A stretch of DNA of 64,000 bases from Stutzerimonas stutzeri RCH2 (GTDB lineage Bacteria > Pseudomonadota > Gammaproteobacteria > Pseudomonadales > Pseudomonadaceae), in contig NC_019936.1 of NCBI RefSeq assembly GCF_000327065.1, forward strand, positions 1,674,001 to 1,738,000. The letters run 5' to 3'. Below are positions 56,592 to 64,000 of the stretch, piece by piece (the stretch's first letter is position 1; every line of letters starts with the position of its first letter). Position numbers and translations under genes: made by a program. The notes beneath the pieces are model-generated. The model saw nothing but the letters and a program-made list of their open reading frames with translations. It was not told the DNA's origin and made no database searches.

Positions 56592-56888
56592 TCAGCGCTG
56601 CGTGTCGGCCGGCGGAATGTCGGCCTCACGCTCGGCTTCTTCTATCTGCTGCAGGCGTTTGTCATAGGCCTCGCACTCGTCGCCCAGCTGGTCGGCGGTG
56701 CGCTTGGCCTCCATCTGGCGAATCTCTTCGTTTATTTCCTTCGCGCGCTGTGGATTGCTCTCGGTGAGCTGGTTGATGCGCTGTGCCAGCTGCTCGGCCT
56801 TGGCATTCACCTCGTCGGTGGTGCAGGCCGCATGCACCGCAGGGCTGGCCAGCAGGGCGGCGGTCAGCGTGATCGTCAGCAGTTTCAT
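56592..56888 (-). CDS. Small exported helical protein
   Basis: This 98-residue protein has a signal peptide MKLLTITLTAALLASPAVHA and a mature helical, charged region with two Cys (CTTDEVNAKAEQ and GDECEAYDKR). The remaining sequence suggests a single long helix pair. The family is not recognised by name. It is convergent with the helicase. Confidence 0.72.
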   Translation of the reverse strand: MKLLTITLTAALLASPAVHAACTTDEVNAKAEQLAQRINQLTESNPQRAKEINEEIRQMEAKRTADQLGDECEAYDKRLQQIEEAEREADIPPADTQR

Positions 56889-57029
56889 GGCATGTTCCTC
56901 GCTCAATCGGTCTGAACGGTGGATCGCAGCGCAGCCGCTTTAGTTCAGCGGCGAACCCCCTGGCACCACAGACGGTCGGTATATACAGGCGCCTCGTTTC
57001 TGGGGCGCAACCGTCACGGGAGAATGGCC

Positions 57030-57410
57030 ATGAGCTACAACTGGGATCTGATCCAGCGCCTGCTGCATGAAGTGCAGACCAGCGCCAACGACAGCTTCAA
57101 GCCGCGCCGCTATGCCGAGGAGCACGCCGCGCAGATGGAGAGCGAAGGCCAGCCGATGCCGAACCTGGACAGCCTGCGCGCCGAAGCGGCCGACTACGAG
57201 AGCCTGCTGTTCGAAGGTGGATTTATCGTCACTCGACCGGAGGAACAGGGCGGCAACGGCGAGAACTTCGTCCTCACCGAGCGTGGCACGCGCTTGTTGG
57301 CGCTCCTTGATAATCCGCAGGACGTCGGTCAGCGCCAGCGTCTGATCGACAAGGGGGACGCGGCGCTGGTACCGGAAGTCTTCGACGAGATGGCCGCCGG
57401 CCGCAGCTAA
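57030..57410 (+). CDS. Small DUF2513-like protein
   Basis: This 126-residue cytoplasmic protein begins MSYNWDLIQRLLHEVQ. It contains YESLLFEGGFIVTRPEEQGG and FVLTERGTRLLALLDN, resembling a winged-helix fold of the DUF2513 type. ATG 57030 is chosen over 57024 because GGGAG is then seven bases upstream. Function is unknown. Confidence 0.65.
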   Translation: MSYNWDLIQRLLHEVQTSANDSFKPRRYAEEHAAQMESEGQPMPNLDSLRAEAADYESLLFEGGFIVTRPEEQGGNGENFVLTERGTRLLALLDNPQDVGQRQRLIDKGDAALVPEVFDEMAAGRS

Positions 57411-57416
57411 CCTGCG

Positions 57417-58271
57417 TTACAGACGAAAACCGTCGACGATATAACCTGCAAGCGTTTCGCTGACCGGCGACTGCTGCTGCGGATTGCGCAGCAGCACGAT
57501 GCTGGACTGCGGCAGCCGGGGCAGCCCTTCCGCTTCGCCGAGTATTTGCAGCTCCGCGGGAATCAGGCTTTGCAGCTGCGCGGTCAGCGCCAGTCCGGCA
57601 CCCACCACGGCCATGATCGCCGATAGACTGGGACTGCTATAGGCGATCCGGTACTCCATCTCCCGCGCGTCCAGGGCATTGCATACCCAGGCCCGGCAGA
57701 AGCAATCGGTATTGAAGGTGGCCAGTGGCAACGGGCGGCGCTCATGCAGATCGAACCCCGGCGCAGCAGCCCAGACCACGTGTTCTTGCCGCAGTAGCTG
57801 GCCGATCTCGGTGCCTGGCTCGCGAGTCACGATACTCAGATCGAGATCGCGCCGCTGCAATAGCTGGCTCGACGGTTCGCAATGCACCTCCACCTGTACC
57901 AGCGGAAATGCCTGGGCAAACCGCGCGAGAATGCCCGGCAGAAAACGCATGACGTAGTCATCGGGCGTGCCGATGCGCACTGCGCCAACCATGTGCGGCT
58001 GGCGCAACGTGGTCATGACTTCACCATGCAACTTGAGAATCCGCCGTGCGTAGCCCAGCAGTATCTGACCTTCGGCCGTAAGCCTGACCTGGCGCCCGTT
58101 ACGCTCGAACAAAGGGCGCTGCAACACGTCCTCTTCCAGGCGCTTCATCTGCATGCTCACGGCCGACTGGGTGCGGTTTACCGCAGCAGCGGCCCGTGTG
58201 AAACCGCCATGGTCGGCGATAGCGACAAAGCTGCGCAGCAGCTCGGTATCGATATTCGGGTAGTTGGCCAT
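57417..58271 (-). CDS. LysR family transcriptional regulator
   Basis: This 284-residue regulator has a helix-turn-helix at residues 8-65 (GGFTRAAAAVNRTQSAVSMQMKRL) and a periplasmic-binding-like effector domain with DYVMRFLPGILARFAQAFP. It is divergent from a DUF1127 gene across 96 bases, a pairing common in pseudomonads. Confidence 0.9.
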   Translation of the reverse strand: MANYPNIDTELLRSFVAIADHGGFTRAAAAVNRTQSAVSMQMKRLEEDVLQRPLFERNGRQVRLTAEGQILLGYARRILKLHGEVMTTLRQPHMVGAVRIGTPDDYVMRFLPGILARFAQAFPLVQVEVHCEPSSQLLQRRDLDLSIVTREPGTEIGQLLRQEHVVWAAAPGFDLHERRPLPLATFNTDCFCRAWVCNALDAREMEYRIAYSSPSLSAIMAVVGAGLALTAQLQSLIPAELQILGEAEGLPRLPQSSIVLLRNPQQQSPVSETLAGYIVDGFRL

Positions 58272-58367
58272 TCATCAATCCTCGAGATGCATGGCATCAG
58301 GAACATTCGTTGGATTGATCTTAAACCCGGCGAGAGACTGGTGCCAATCAAAGAGGAGGGTGCCGTG

Positions 58368-58604
58368 ATGAATACGCAGAAACTGACCTCAGATAGTTTC
58401 CATCCAGCCAAGGCGGCAAACCGGCCTGCAGCGTCTCTGCTAGCGCAGGCCATGCAGACGCTGCGGCGCTGGAATCAGTTGGCGCGCCAGCGGCGACAAC
58501 TTGCCAGCCTCAGCGACGAAATGCTCAAGGACATCGGTCGCAGCCGCGCCGATATCGAGCAGGAGGCCGGCAGGCCGTTCTGGGATGATCCGGACCGGCG
58601 CTGA
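58368..58604 (+). CDS. DUF1127 small protein
   Basis: This 78-residue protein has the DUF1127 core LRRWNQLARQRRQLASLSDEMLKDIGRSRADIE, an Arg-rich helix followed by the LxDIGxxRxDI turn. Such small proteins are linked to RNA binding and phosphate or stress responses in other bacteria. ATG 58368 has AGGAGG eight bases upstream. Its stop directly abuts the convergent TauE-like gene stop. Confidence 0.88.
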   Translation: MNTQKLTSDSFHPAKAANRPAASLLAQAMQTLRRWNQLARQRRQLASLSDEMLKDIGRSRADIEQEAGRPFWDDPDRR

Positions 58605-59360
58605 TCAGTGACCCAACAGCAGCTTCTGCACGCCCAATGACAGACTGACGATGACCAGCATCAAGGCGAACAGCCGTTGCAGCAGACTGCTGTTGAGATA
58701 CTGCGCCAGGCGATTGCCGGCCAGCACGCCGATGGCGCCGCCAAGCGCCAGTCCGCCAAGCAGCGGCAGCGGTGGCTCGGCGTCGCTGAGGTAGAGCAGG
58801 AAACCGCCGCCGCTGACCACGGCGATCACCGCCATCGACGTGGCCATGGCGCTCAGCAGTGACAAGGACGTGAACCAGAGCAGCGCCGGCACGATGAGGA
58901 AACCACCGCCAACCCCCATCAGCCCGGACAGCAGGCCAACGCCGACGCCAATACCCAGCAGCGCCAGCTGATGATCCTCGACGTTCTCCTTCGCCGGCAG
59001 GCTGGCGCCACGCCACATGCGCCAGGCCGACCACAGCACCAGCAGGCAGAAGCCGATGATCAGCGCGCGTTCGGGAATGAACTGCCCCAGCCATTGGCCG
59101 GCGGCATTGCCCGGCAGGCCACAGATGGCCAGCAACATCACCGGGCGCCAGGCGACCTGGCCGAGACGTGCGCGGGGAATCGCGCCGATCAGCGCGGACA
59201 TGGCGACCGCGCCGAGGCTGACGCCGATCGCATCGCGCAAAGGCAAGTGCAGGCTGAGCAGCAGCGGTAGCGCGACCAGCGAGCCGCCGGCACCGGTCAG
59301 CCCGAGCAGCAACCCGAGGATCAGGCCGATACCCAGTGCTTCCAGCAGCAATACGTCCAT
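58605..59360 (-). CDS. TauE/SafE family sulfite/sulfonate exporter
   Basis: This 251-residue protein has about eight membrane segments and the family glycine-rich stretches GLLLGLTGAGGSLVALPLL and GLLSGLMGVGGGFLIVPALL, which is the repeated TauE motif pair. It exports sulfite or sulfoacetate, or a related small anion; the substrate cannot be told. Stop codons of this gene and DUF1127 meet end to end. Confidence 0.9.
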   Translation of the reverse strand: MDVLLLEALGIGLILGLLLGLTGAGGSLVALPLLLSLHLPLRDAIGVSLGAVAMSALIGAIPRARLGQVAWRPVMLLAICGLPGNAAGQWLGQFIPERALIIGFCLLVLWSAWRMWRGASLPAKENVEDHQLALLGIGVGVGLLSGLMGVGGGFLIVPALLWFTSLSLLSAMATSMAVIAVVSGGGFLLYLSDAEPPLPLLGGLALGGAIGVLAGNRLAQYLNSSLLQRLFALMLVIVSLSLGVQKLLLGH

Positions 59361-59539
59361 CAGGCGAGATGGCCCACCGGACGGGCGCGCGGGCTGTTTG
59401 GTGTCGCCGACTTCATTGGGATGCTCCGTCTGAAAACAGGGTCGTCGCTCATGACATTGGTACGTTCACGTCAACACGTGTTCCCAGCCACTAACGGCGA
59501 ACCGAGACGGTATCACGTCATCCCGTATGGATCGGCAGT

Positions 59540-60097
59540 TCAGGGGGCCAGCGGACGGCTGAGGGTGAAGGCGCCACGCAGATCACCTTCACGGAAGCCA
59601 CGTGCCTGGTCCTGCGGGTAATGCTGGTCGAGCAGGCTTAGTAGTTCTGGCTTGACCTTCTCGCCGTGGCAGCCCAGACAGGCTTCGGCAGTGCCGATCG
59701 CTTGCATGTAACGGTACTGACCATCGACCACCTCGGCGTGCCTGATCTCCTGGATTGGCTCGCCGGCCGCGGCGCGTTGGGCGAACTGCTCCAGCACGGA
59801 GCGTTCCCAGGCGTCCGGCGCGTTGTCCGGATTGCGCAACTTGAGCGCCGTGCGACCGACTTTCCACGGTGCCTGGCTGTGTTGTTCGGCGATGCTCGGT
59901 GCCAGCGATTGGCATGCTTCGACACCCTGAACCGGGCCGCCGTCGGTCATGGCCTGCTTCACCGTGCCGAGCAGCTGCTGCTGGAACGGCGGGATCAGGC
60001 TGGCTGCTTCGTTGCGCAGCTGCTCACTATCGACGGCAGGAGCTGCGTGCACCCCTAGGGTGAACAAGCCAAGGGCGAACAGGGACAGCGATTTCAT
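59540..60097 (-). CDS. DUF3365 (Tll0287-like) haem-binding protein
   Basis: This 185-residue exported protein has a signal peptide ending GVHA. The DUF3365 domain is helical and holds one c-type haem site CLGCH (C140, C143, H144) near its C-terminus. The family includes sensor-like haem proteins; here it is a stand-alone periplasmic domain. Function is unknown, possibly redox or gas sensing. Confidence 0.85.
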   Translation of the reverse strand: MKSLSLFALGLFTLGVHAAPAVDSEQLRNEAASLIPPFQQQLLGTVKQAMTDGGPVQGVEACQSLAPSIAEQHSQAPWKVGRTALKLRNPDNAPDAWERSVLEQFAQRAAAGEPIQEIRHAEVVDGQYRYMQAIGTAEACLGCHGEKVKPELLSLLDQHYPQDQARGFREGDLRGAFTLSRPLAP

Positions 60098-60200
60098 GGG
60101 GACCTCCGTATGCTTGTTTATATAGGGGGGGGAGTATCCGTTGGGCGCGGGCAGTGATGCAAGCCGCCGCGGCGAAACGGAGGCTTGCGAATGCGTGTTC

Positions 60201-62183
60201 TCAGCTACCGCGGATCAGCTTGCGCAGCAGAAAGCGATTGGGATGGCAGGCTTCGGCCACTTCTCGTGGCAGCGGCAGCGGCTCGTCATTCAGCCAGGCC
60301 GCCAGCAACTCGCCGGATAGCGGTGCGCTGATCATGCCGCGCGAGCCATGGGCGGTGTTGACGTACAGGCCCTCCAGCCACGGGCAGGCGGCGTGCTGGG
60401 ATTGCCGCGCATTCTTGGCCAGCGCGGCATAGGTGTCGGCGAAGGCCTGCGGCTCGGCCAGCGGGCCGATCAGTGGCAGGTAATCCGGACTGGTGCAGCG
60501 GAATGCAACGCGTCCTTGCAGTGCGGCGGTCTGCTGCGGGTCCGCCTGAAGTCGCTGATACAGATCGGATGAGATCTGCTCCAGCATTTCCAGATTTGCC
60601 TGATGCTCGGCGATGCTGGGTGCGTCGTCGGTTTGCTGGAAGTTGAAACTCGCGCCCAGGGTGTGCGTGCCATCGCGTGGCGGTGCGACGTAGCCCTTGG
60701 CACAGAGGACGGTACGCAGCTGGCCGCTTTCGGCGTTGGCCGGCAGGCAGGAGATCTGCCCGCGAATGCGCTTGAGCGGCAGCCAGGCGCTCTGGCTGAA
60801 ACGGGCTGCGTCAGCAGCACCTGCGAGTACCACCACGGGTGCGTCGGCGAGAACCTTTTCGCCAGCGAGCACCTGCCAGGACTGGCCGTTGCGTTGCAAC
60901 TCGAGCGCTTCATGATGCTGCAGCAGCTCAATGCCCGGTTGCTGCAGCAACCAGTGGCACAGGGCGGGCGGGTTGGCCCAGCCGGCATCGGGATAGAACA
61001 GGCCGCCGGCGGGCAACCTGACTCCTGCCAGTGCTTCGGCCGCTTCGTGCGATAGCGGATGGACCAGCGACGCAGGAAAGGCTTCCGCCAGTTCGGCCTG
61101 ACGCTCGCGCTCCTTGTCGTCGTAACAGAGCTGCAGGACGCCGCATGCCTGCCAGTCCTGGCCCGCTTGCAGGTTGGCGAGCAGGCGGCGGGTGTAGCTG
61201 AAGCCGCTGACGACCAGCCGCGAAAGCGCGGTGCCGTGGGCGGATAACTTCAGATAGAGCACACCCTGAGGATTGCCGGAGCCTTCCTGTGCGGCCTCGG
61301 CGTGGCGCTCCAGCACGCTGACCTGCCAGCCCCGGGCAGCCAGCGATGCGGCGGTGGCGCAACCCGCCAGCCCGGCCCCGATCACGACGGCCCGGCGCTC
61401 GGTGATGCCATGGTTGGGACGGGCGAACCAGGGCTTGTCTGAAACCGGATTGGCGACCGCCAGCAGGCGCCCGCGCAGAATCTCGCGCTTGTGGCCGTAA
61501 CCGGGCACCCGCTGCATGTCGAAGCCGGCCTCGACCAGGCCGCGTCGAACGAAGCCGGCGCTGGTGAACGTGCCGAGGGTTGCGCCCGGTGCGGACAGTC
61601 TGGCCAGTTCGGCGAACAACGCCGGCTGCCACATCTGCGGATTCTTAGCCGGTGCGAAGCCGTCGAGAAACCAGGCGTCGACCCGTGCATCCAGGCTGGG
61701 CAGGCAATCGAGTACATCGCCGATCAGCAGCGTCAGCACCACGCGCCCGCCGGCAAAGACGAAGCGCTGAAAGCCTGGATTCAGCGCGACGTACTGTTGC
61801 AGCAGCTGTGCCGCCTGCGGCTGGAGTTCCGGCCACAATGCCAGCGCGCGCTGCATGTCGTCGTGGTTCAGCGGGTGTTTCTCGACACTGACGAAATGCA
61901 GGTGCGCCTGCGCATCGGCGGTACGCTCGAACAATTGCCAGGCGCAGAGGAAGTTCAGACCCGTACCGAAGCCGGTTTCGCCGATCACCAGATGCTGGTT
62001 GCTCTGCAGCGCGGCGAAGCGCCGAGCCAGCTCGTTCTGCGCAAGAAACACGTGCTCGGTTTCGGCGAGTCCGCTGGCGCGCGAGAAATACACGTCGCCG
62101 TACTGGCGCGATTGCGGCAGGCCGTTCTCGTCCCAGTCGAGTTCGGCATGCTGGAAGGTGTCGGGGGCAGGGTGATCGTTCAT
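60201..62183 (-). CDS. mnmC: Bifunctional tRNA modification enzyme MnmC
   Basis: This 660-residue fusion has an N-terminal methyltransferase domain (residues about 1-235; GETGFGTGLNFLCAW, DAWFLDGFAPAKNP) and a C-terminal FAD oxidase with VIGAGLAGCATAASLA near residue 265. It converts cmnm5(s2)U34 to nm5(s2)U34 and then mnm5(s2)U34. ATG 62183 (MNDHPAPDTF) is preferred over a longer frame to 62393. Confidence 0.95.
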   Translation of the reverse strand: MNDHPAPDTFQHAELDWDENGLPQSRQYGDVYFSRASGLAETEHVFLAQNELARRFAALQSNQHLVIGETGFGTGLNFLCAWQLFERTADAQAHLHFVSVEKHPLNHDDMQRALALWPELQPQAAQLLQQYVALNPGFQRFVFAGGRVVLTLLIGDVLDCLPSLDARVDAWFLDGFAPAKNPQMWQPALFAELARLSAPGATLGTFTSAGFVRRGLVEAGFDMQRVPGYGHKREILRGRLLAVANPVSDKPWFARPNHGITERRAVVIGAGLAGCATAASLAARGWQVSVLERHAEAAQEGSGNPQGVLYLKLSAHGTALSRLVVSGFSYTRRLLANLQAGQDWQACGVLQLCYDDKERERQAELAEAFPASLVHPLSHEAAEALAGVRLPAGGLFYPDAGWANPPALCHWLLQQPGIELLQHHEALELQRNGQSWQVLAGEKVLADAPVVVLAGAADAARFSQSAWLPLKRIRGQISCLPANAESGQLRTVLCAKGYVAPPRDGTHTLGASFNFQQTDDAPSIAEHQANLEMLEQISSDLYQRLQADPQQTAALQGRVAFRCTSPDYLPLIGPLAEPQAFADTYAALAKNARQSQHAACPWLEGLYVNTAHGSRGMISAPLSGELLAAWLNDEPLPLPREVAEACHPNRFLLRKLIRGS

Positions 62184-62251
62184 GCGGGTTCCTGAATTGG
62201 CGGGACAACGCGACGGGCTCGGTCGAGCGCATCTGCGCCCGGGGAGGTCGA

Positions 62252-64000
62252 TTAGTCGTCGACCTGGACTACCTGTTCCAGGCGGTCGATGGCTGCATCC
62301 AGTTCGTCCAGTGCGGTCTCGCTGTCCGGATGGTTTTGCTTGAGCAGGGTCTCGCTCTGCTGGCAGGCATTGCGCAACTGCGGAACGCCGCAATAACGGG
62401 TCGCGCCGTGCAGGCGGTGCACGCGCTCGATCAGCGCCTGGCGATCACCCGACTGCCTCGCCTCGCGAATGGTGCGGCGATCACCTTCCAGGGACTGCAG
62501 CAGCATGCCGAGCATGTCATCGGCGAGGTCTGCCTTGCCGGCAGCCAGGCGCAGACCTTCTTCCTTATCGAGCACCTTGAGGCTGAGCTCGGGTTGCGAG
62601 GAAGGCTCCGAATGCTGCGGCTGGCTGCGCAGGACCAGACCTGTCCACTTGAGTACCACTTGCGCCAACTGTCGGTCGCTGATCGGTTTGGTCAGGTAGT
62701 CATCCATGCCGCTTTGCAGCAACGAGCGCTTTTCGTTGGCCAGCGCATGGGCGGTAAGGGCAATGATCGGCAGTGGGGTGCTGCCGCTGGTGTGCTCCCA
62801 GTGCCGGATGGCTTCCGTGGTTTGGCGTCCGTCCATGCCGGGCATCTGCACGTCCATCAGGACCAGATCGAAGCTGTGCTGCTTGACCGCATCCAGTGCG
62901 GCGGGGCCATTGTCCACCGCAACGACCTCGGCACCCATGTCACCGAGCAGTGTCTTCACCAGCAGCAGGTTGGCGGGGTTGTCGTCGACGCAGAGAACCC
63001 GTGCGGCACGACTGGGAGCGGCGGCGACGGGGGCCGCGTAGGTCTGATTCGGGCGCACCAGCTCCACCAGAACCCGCTGCAACTTACGCGTGCAGGCCGG
63101 TTTGCCCTGCAGCTGCGTATAGCTGTGCACTTCCGGCAGCGTGTCGTGGTAATGCCCCTGCTCGGTGGTCGGGCAGAGCACCACGCATTTGCAGCCGAGT
63201 GCCTCGATTTCCATCAGCCGTCGGCTGAGGGCCTCGGGCTGGATTTCGCGAGCGGTGACGCCGAGCACGGCGAGGTCGATGAGCTGGCTGCTTTGGCGCT
63301 GTGCGCCGATCGCCGCCTGCATCTGATCGAGCGTATCGAAGGTATGCACTTCGAGACCGAGGCTTTCCAGCTGGTGCTGCAGGGCCTGGCGCGCCAGCGG
63401 ATGCTGCTCGAGCAGGGCGATACGCCGGCCCTGCAGCGCCGGGTGAGGCAGGTCTTCGACATCATCGCGGGCTTTCGGCAGGCTCAGGCTGATCCAGAAC
63501 TCGGAGCCTTCGTCGGGAATGCTGTCGACGCCGATCTCGCCGCCCATCTGCTCGATCAGGCGCTTGGAAATCACCAGTCCGAGCCCCGTGCCGCCTGGCT
63601 GGCGCGACATGGAATTGTCCGCCTGGCTGAAGGCCTGGAACAGCGCACGCAGGTCCTGATCGGTCAGGCCGATGCCGGTGTCCTGCACACTGATGCGCAG
63701 CTGGGCGCGATCGGCATTGTCGTCCTCGACCATCGCGCGCACGGCGATGGTGCCTTCGTTGGTGAACTTGATGGCGTTGCTGATCAGGTTGGTCAGCACC
63801 TGCTTGAGACGCAGCGGATCGCCTACCAGCGATAGTGGCGTGTCACGGTAGACCAGGCTGACCAGTTCGAGCTGTTTGGTGTGCGCTGCCGGTGCGAGGA
63901 TGGTCAGGGTGTCCTCGATCAGGTCGCGCAGGTTGAACGGAATGCTGTCGAGCACCAGCTTGCCGGCCTCGATCTTGGAGAAGTCGAGAATCTCGTTGAT
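62252..64000 (-). CDS. gacS: GacS/BarA-type hybrid sensor kinase (partial, N-terminus cut by window edge)
   Basis: The C-terminal 582 residues are visible; the frame remains open at base 64000. Order: end of the HisKA domain (INEILDFSKIEAGKL), ATPase domain with NLISNAIKFTNEG and GTGLGLVISKRLIEQMGG, a degenerate receiver-like middle region, a full receiver with LVLMDVQMPGMDG, and a C-terminal HPt domain with the phospho-His in RVHRLHGATRYCG. This architecture and the sequence match GacS, which feeds GacA to control secondary metabolism through Rsm RNAs. The sensor part and GacA lie outside the window. Confidence 0.9.
   Translation of the reverse strand: MNEILDFSKIEAGKLVLDSIPFNLRDLIEDTLTILAPAAHTKQLELVSLVYRDTPLSLVGDPLRLKQVLTNLISNAIKFTNEGTIAVRAMVEDDNADRAQLRISVQDTGIGLTDQDLRALFQAFSQADNSMSRQPGGTGLGLVISKRLIEQMGGEIGVDSIPDEGSEFWISLSLPKARDDVEDLPHPALQGRRIALLEQHPLARQALQHQLESLGLEVHTFDTLDQMQAAIGAQRQSSQLIDLAVLGVTAREIQPEALSRRLMEIEALGCKCVVLCPTTEQGHYHDTLPEVHSYTQLQGKPACTRKLQRVLVELVRPNQTYAAPVAAAPSRAARVLCVDDNPANLLLVKTLLGDMGAEVVAVDNGPAALDAVKQHSFDLVLMDVQMPGMDGRQTTEAIRHWEHTSGSTPLPIIALTAHALANEKRSLLQSGMDDYLTKPISDRQLAQVVLKWTGLVLRSQPQHSEPSSQPELSLKVLDKEEGLRLAAGKADLADDMLGMLLQSLEGDRRTIREARQSGDRQALIERVHRLHGATRYCGVPQLRNACQQSETLLKQNHPDSETALDELDAAIDRLEQVVQVDD

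Noticed and set aside
1..64000. Mobile elements, integrases, phage genes, tRNA or rRNA genes
   Set aside because: No transposase, integrase, tyrosine recombinase, insertion-sequence end or tRNA-like cloverleaf was recognised anywhere; the copper island shows no attachment-site repeats that I could see.

Overview
This is a gene-dense, GC-rich window whose protein families and gene order are those of a gammaproteobacterium of the Pseudomonas/Stutzerimonas group. The markers are OprD- and OprP-type porins, OpgGH, GacS, PlsB, a DsbRS-type two-component pair next to dsbD-tlpA-dsbG, and DUF1127, DUF3087 and DUF4197 proteins. No rRNA, tRNA, integrase, transposase or CRISPR array was seen. The first gene (ccoG) and the last (a GacS-like hybrid kinase) are cut by the window edges.

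Layout. 1-2.3 kb: partial ccoG and an lrgA-lrgB pair. 2.4-13.1 kb: housekeeping and periplasmic glucan genes (PhzF-like, periplasmic GH3 beta-glucosidase, opgG-opgH, FKBP isomerase, pirin, wrbA, acetyltransferase, DUF3087). 13.2-18.2 kb: a catabolic/uptake cassette of M20 amidohydrolase, MHS-family transporter and OprD-type porin, divergent from a LysR regulator, with an inverted repeat between them.

18.2-36 kb is the most interesting part, a composite copper and thiol-redox island. It holds copA (multicopper oxidase), a small Met/His protein, copB and a His-tailed cytochrome c on the minus strand. Two related lipoproteins diverge from copA. Next come a minus-strand copZ-DUF411-DUF3147 operon, a Cu P1B-ATPase whose two N-terminal metal-binding domains carry GMGSxHC instead of CxxC, a DUF2933 protein, copRS, and a Met/Cys-rich protein of unknown role. 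The island ends with a DsbRS-like pair divergent from dsbD-tlpA-dsbG. Four sites matching CTGACA-N5-GTAAT lie in the promoter regions of copA, copZ, the ATPase and copR/DUF2933. A CueR-type operator precedes copZ. Two direct-repeat response-regulator boxes lie between dsbR and dsbD. The island therefore appears wired to three copper or redox sensors, two of them (CopRS and DsbRS) encoded in place.

36-64 kb: mixed chromosomal genes. These include DUF4197, plsB, a class D beta-lactamase with YGQ in place of YGN, a Gld-type ABC transporter with an auxiliary protein, a cold-shock protein, rlmA-dapE, tcdA, an OprP-like porin, a FemAB-like protein, ppiA, two LysR regulators, a DEAD-box helicase, a TauE-like exporter, a DUF3365 haem protein, mnmC and the GacS-like kinase.
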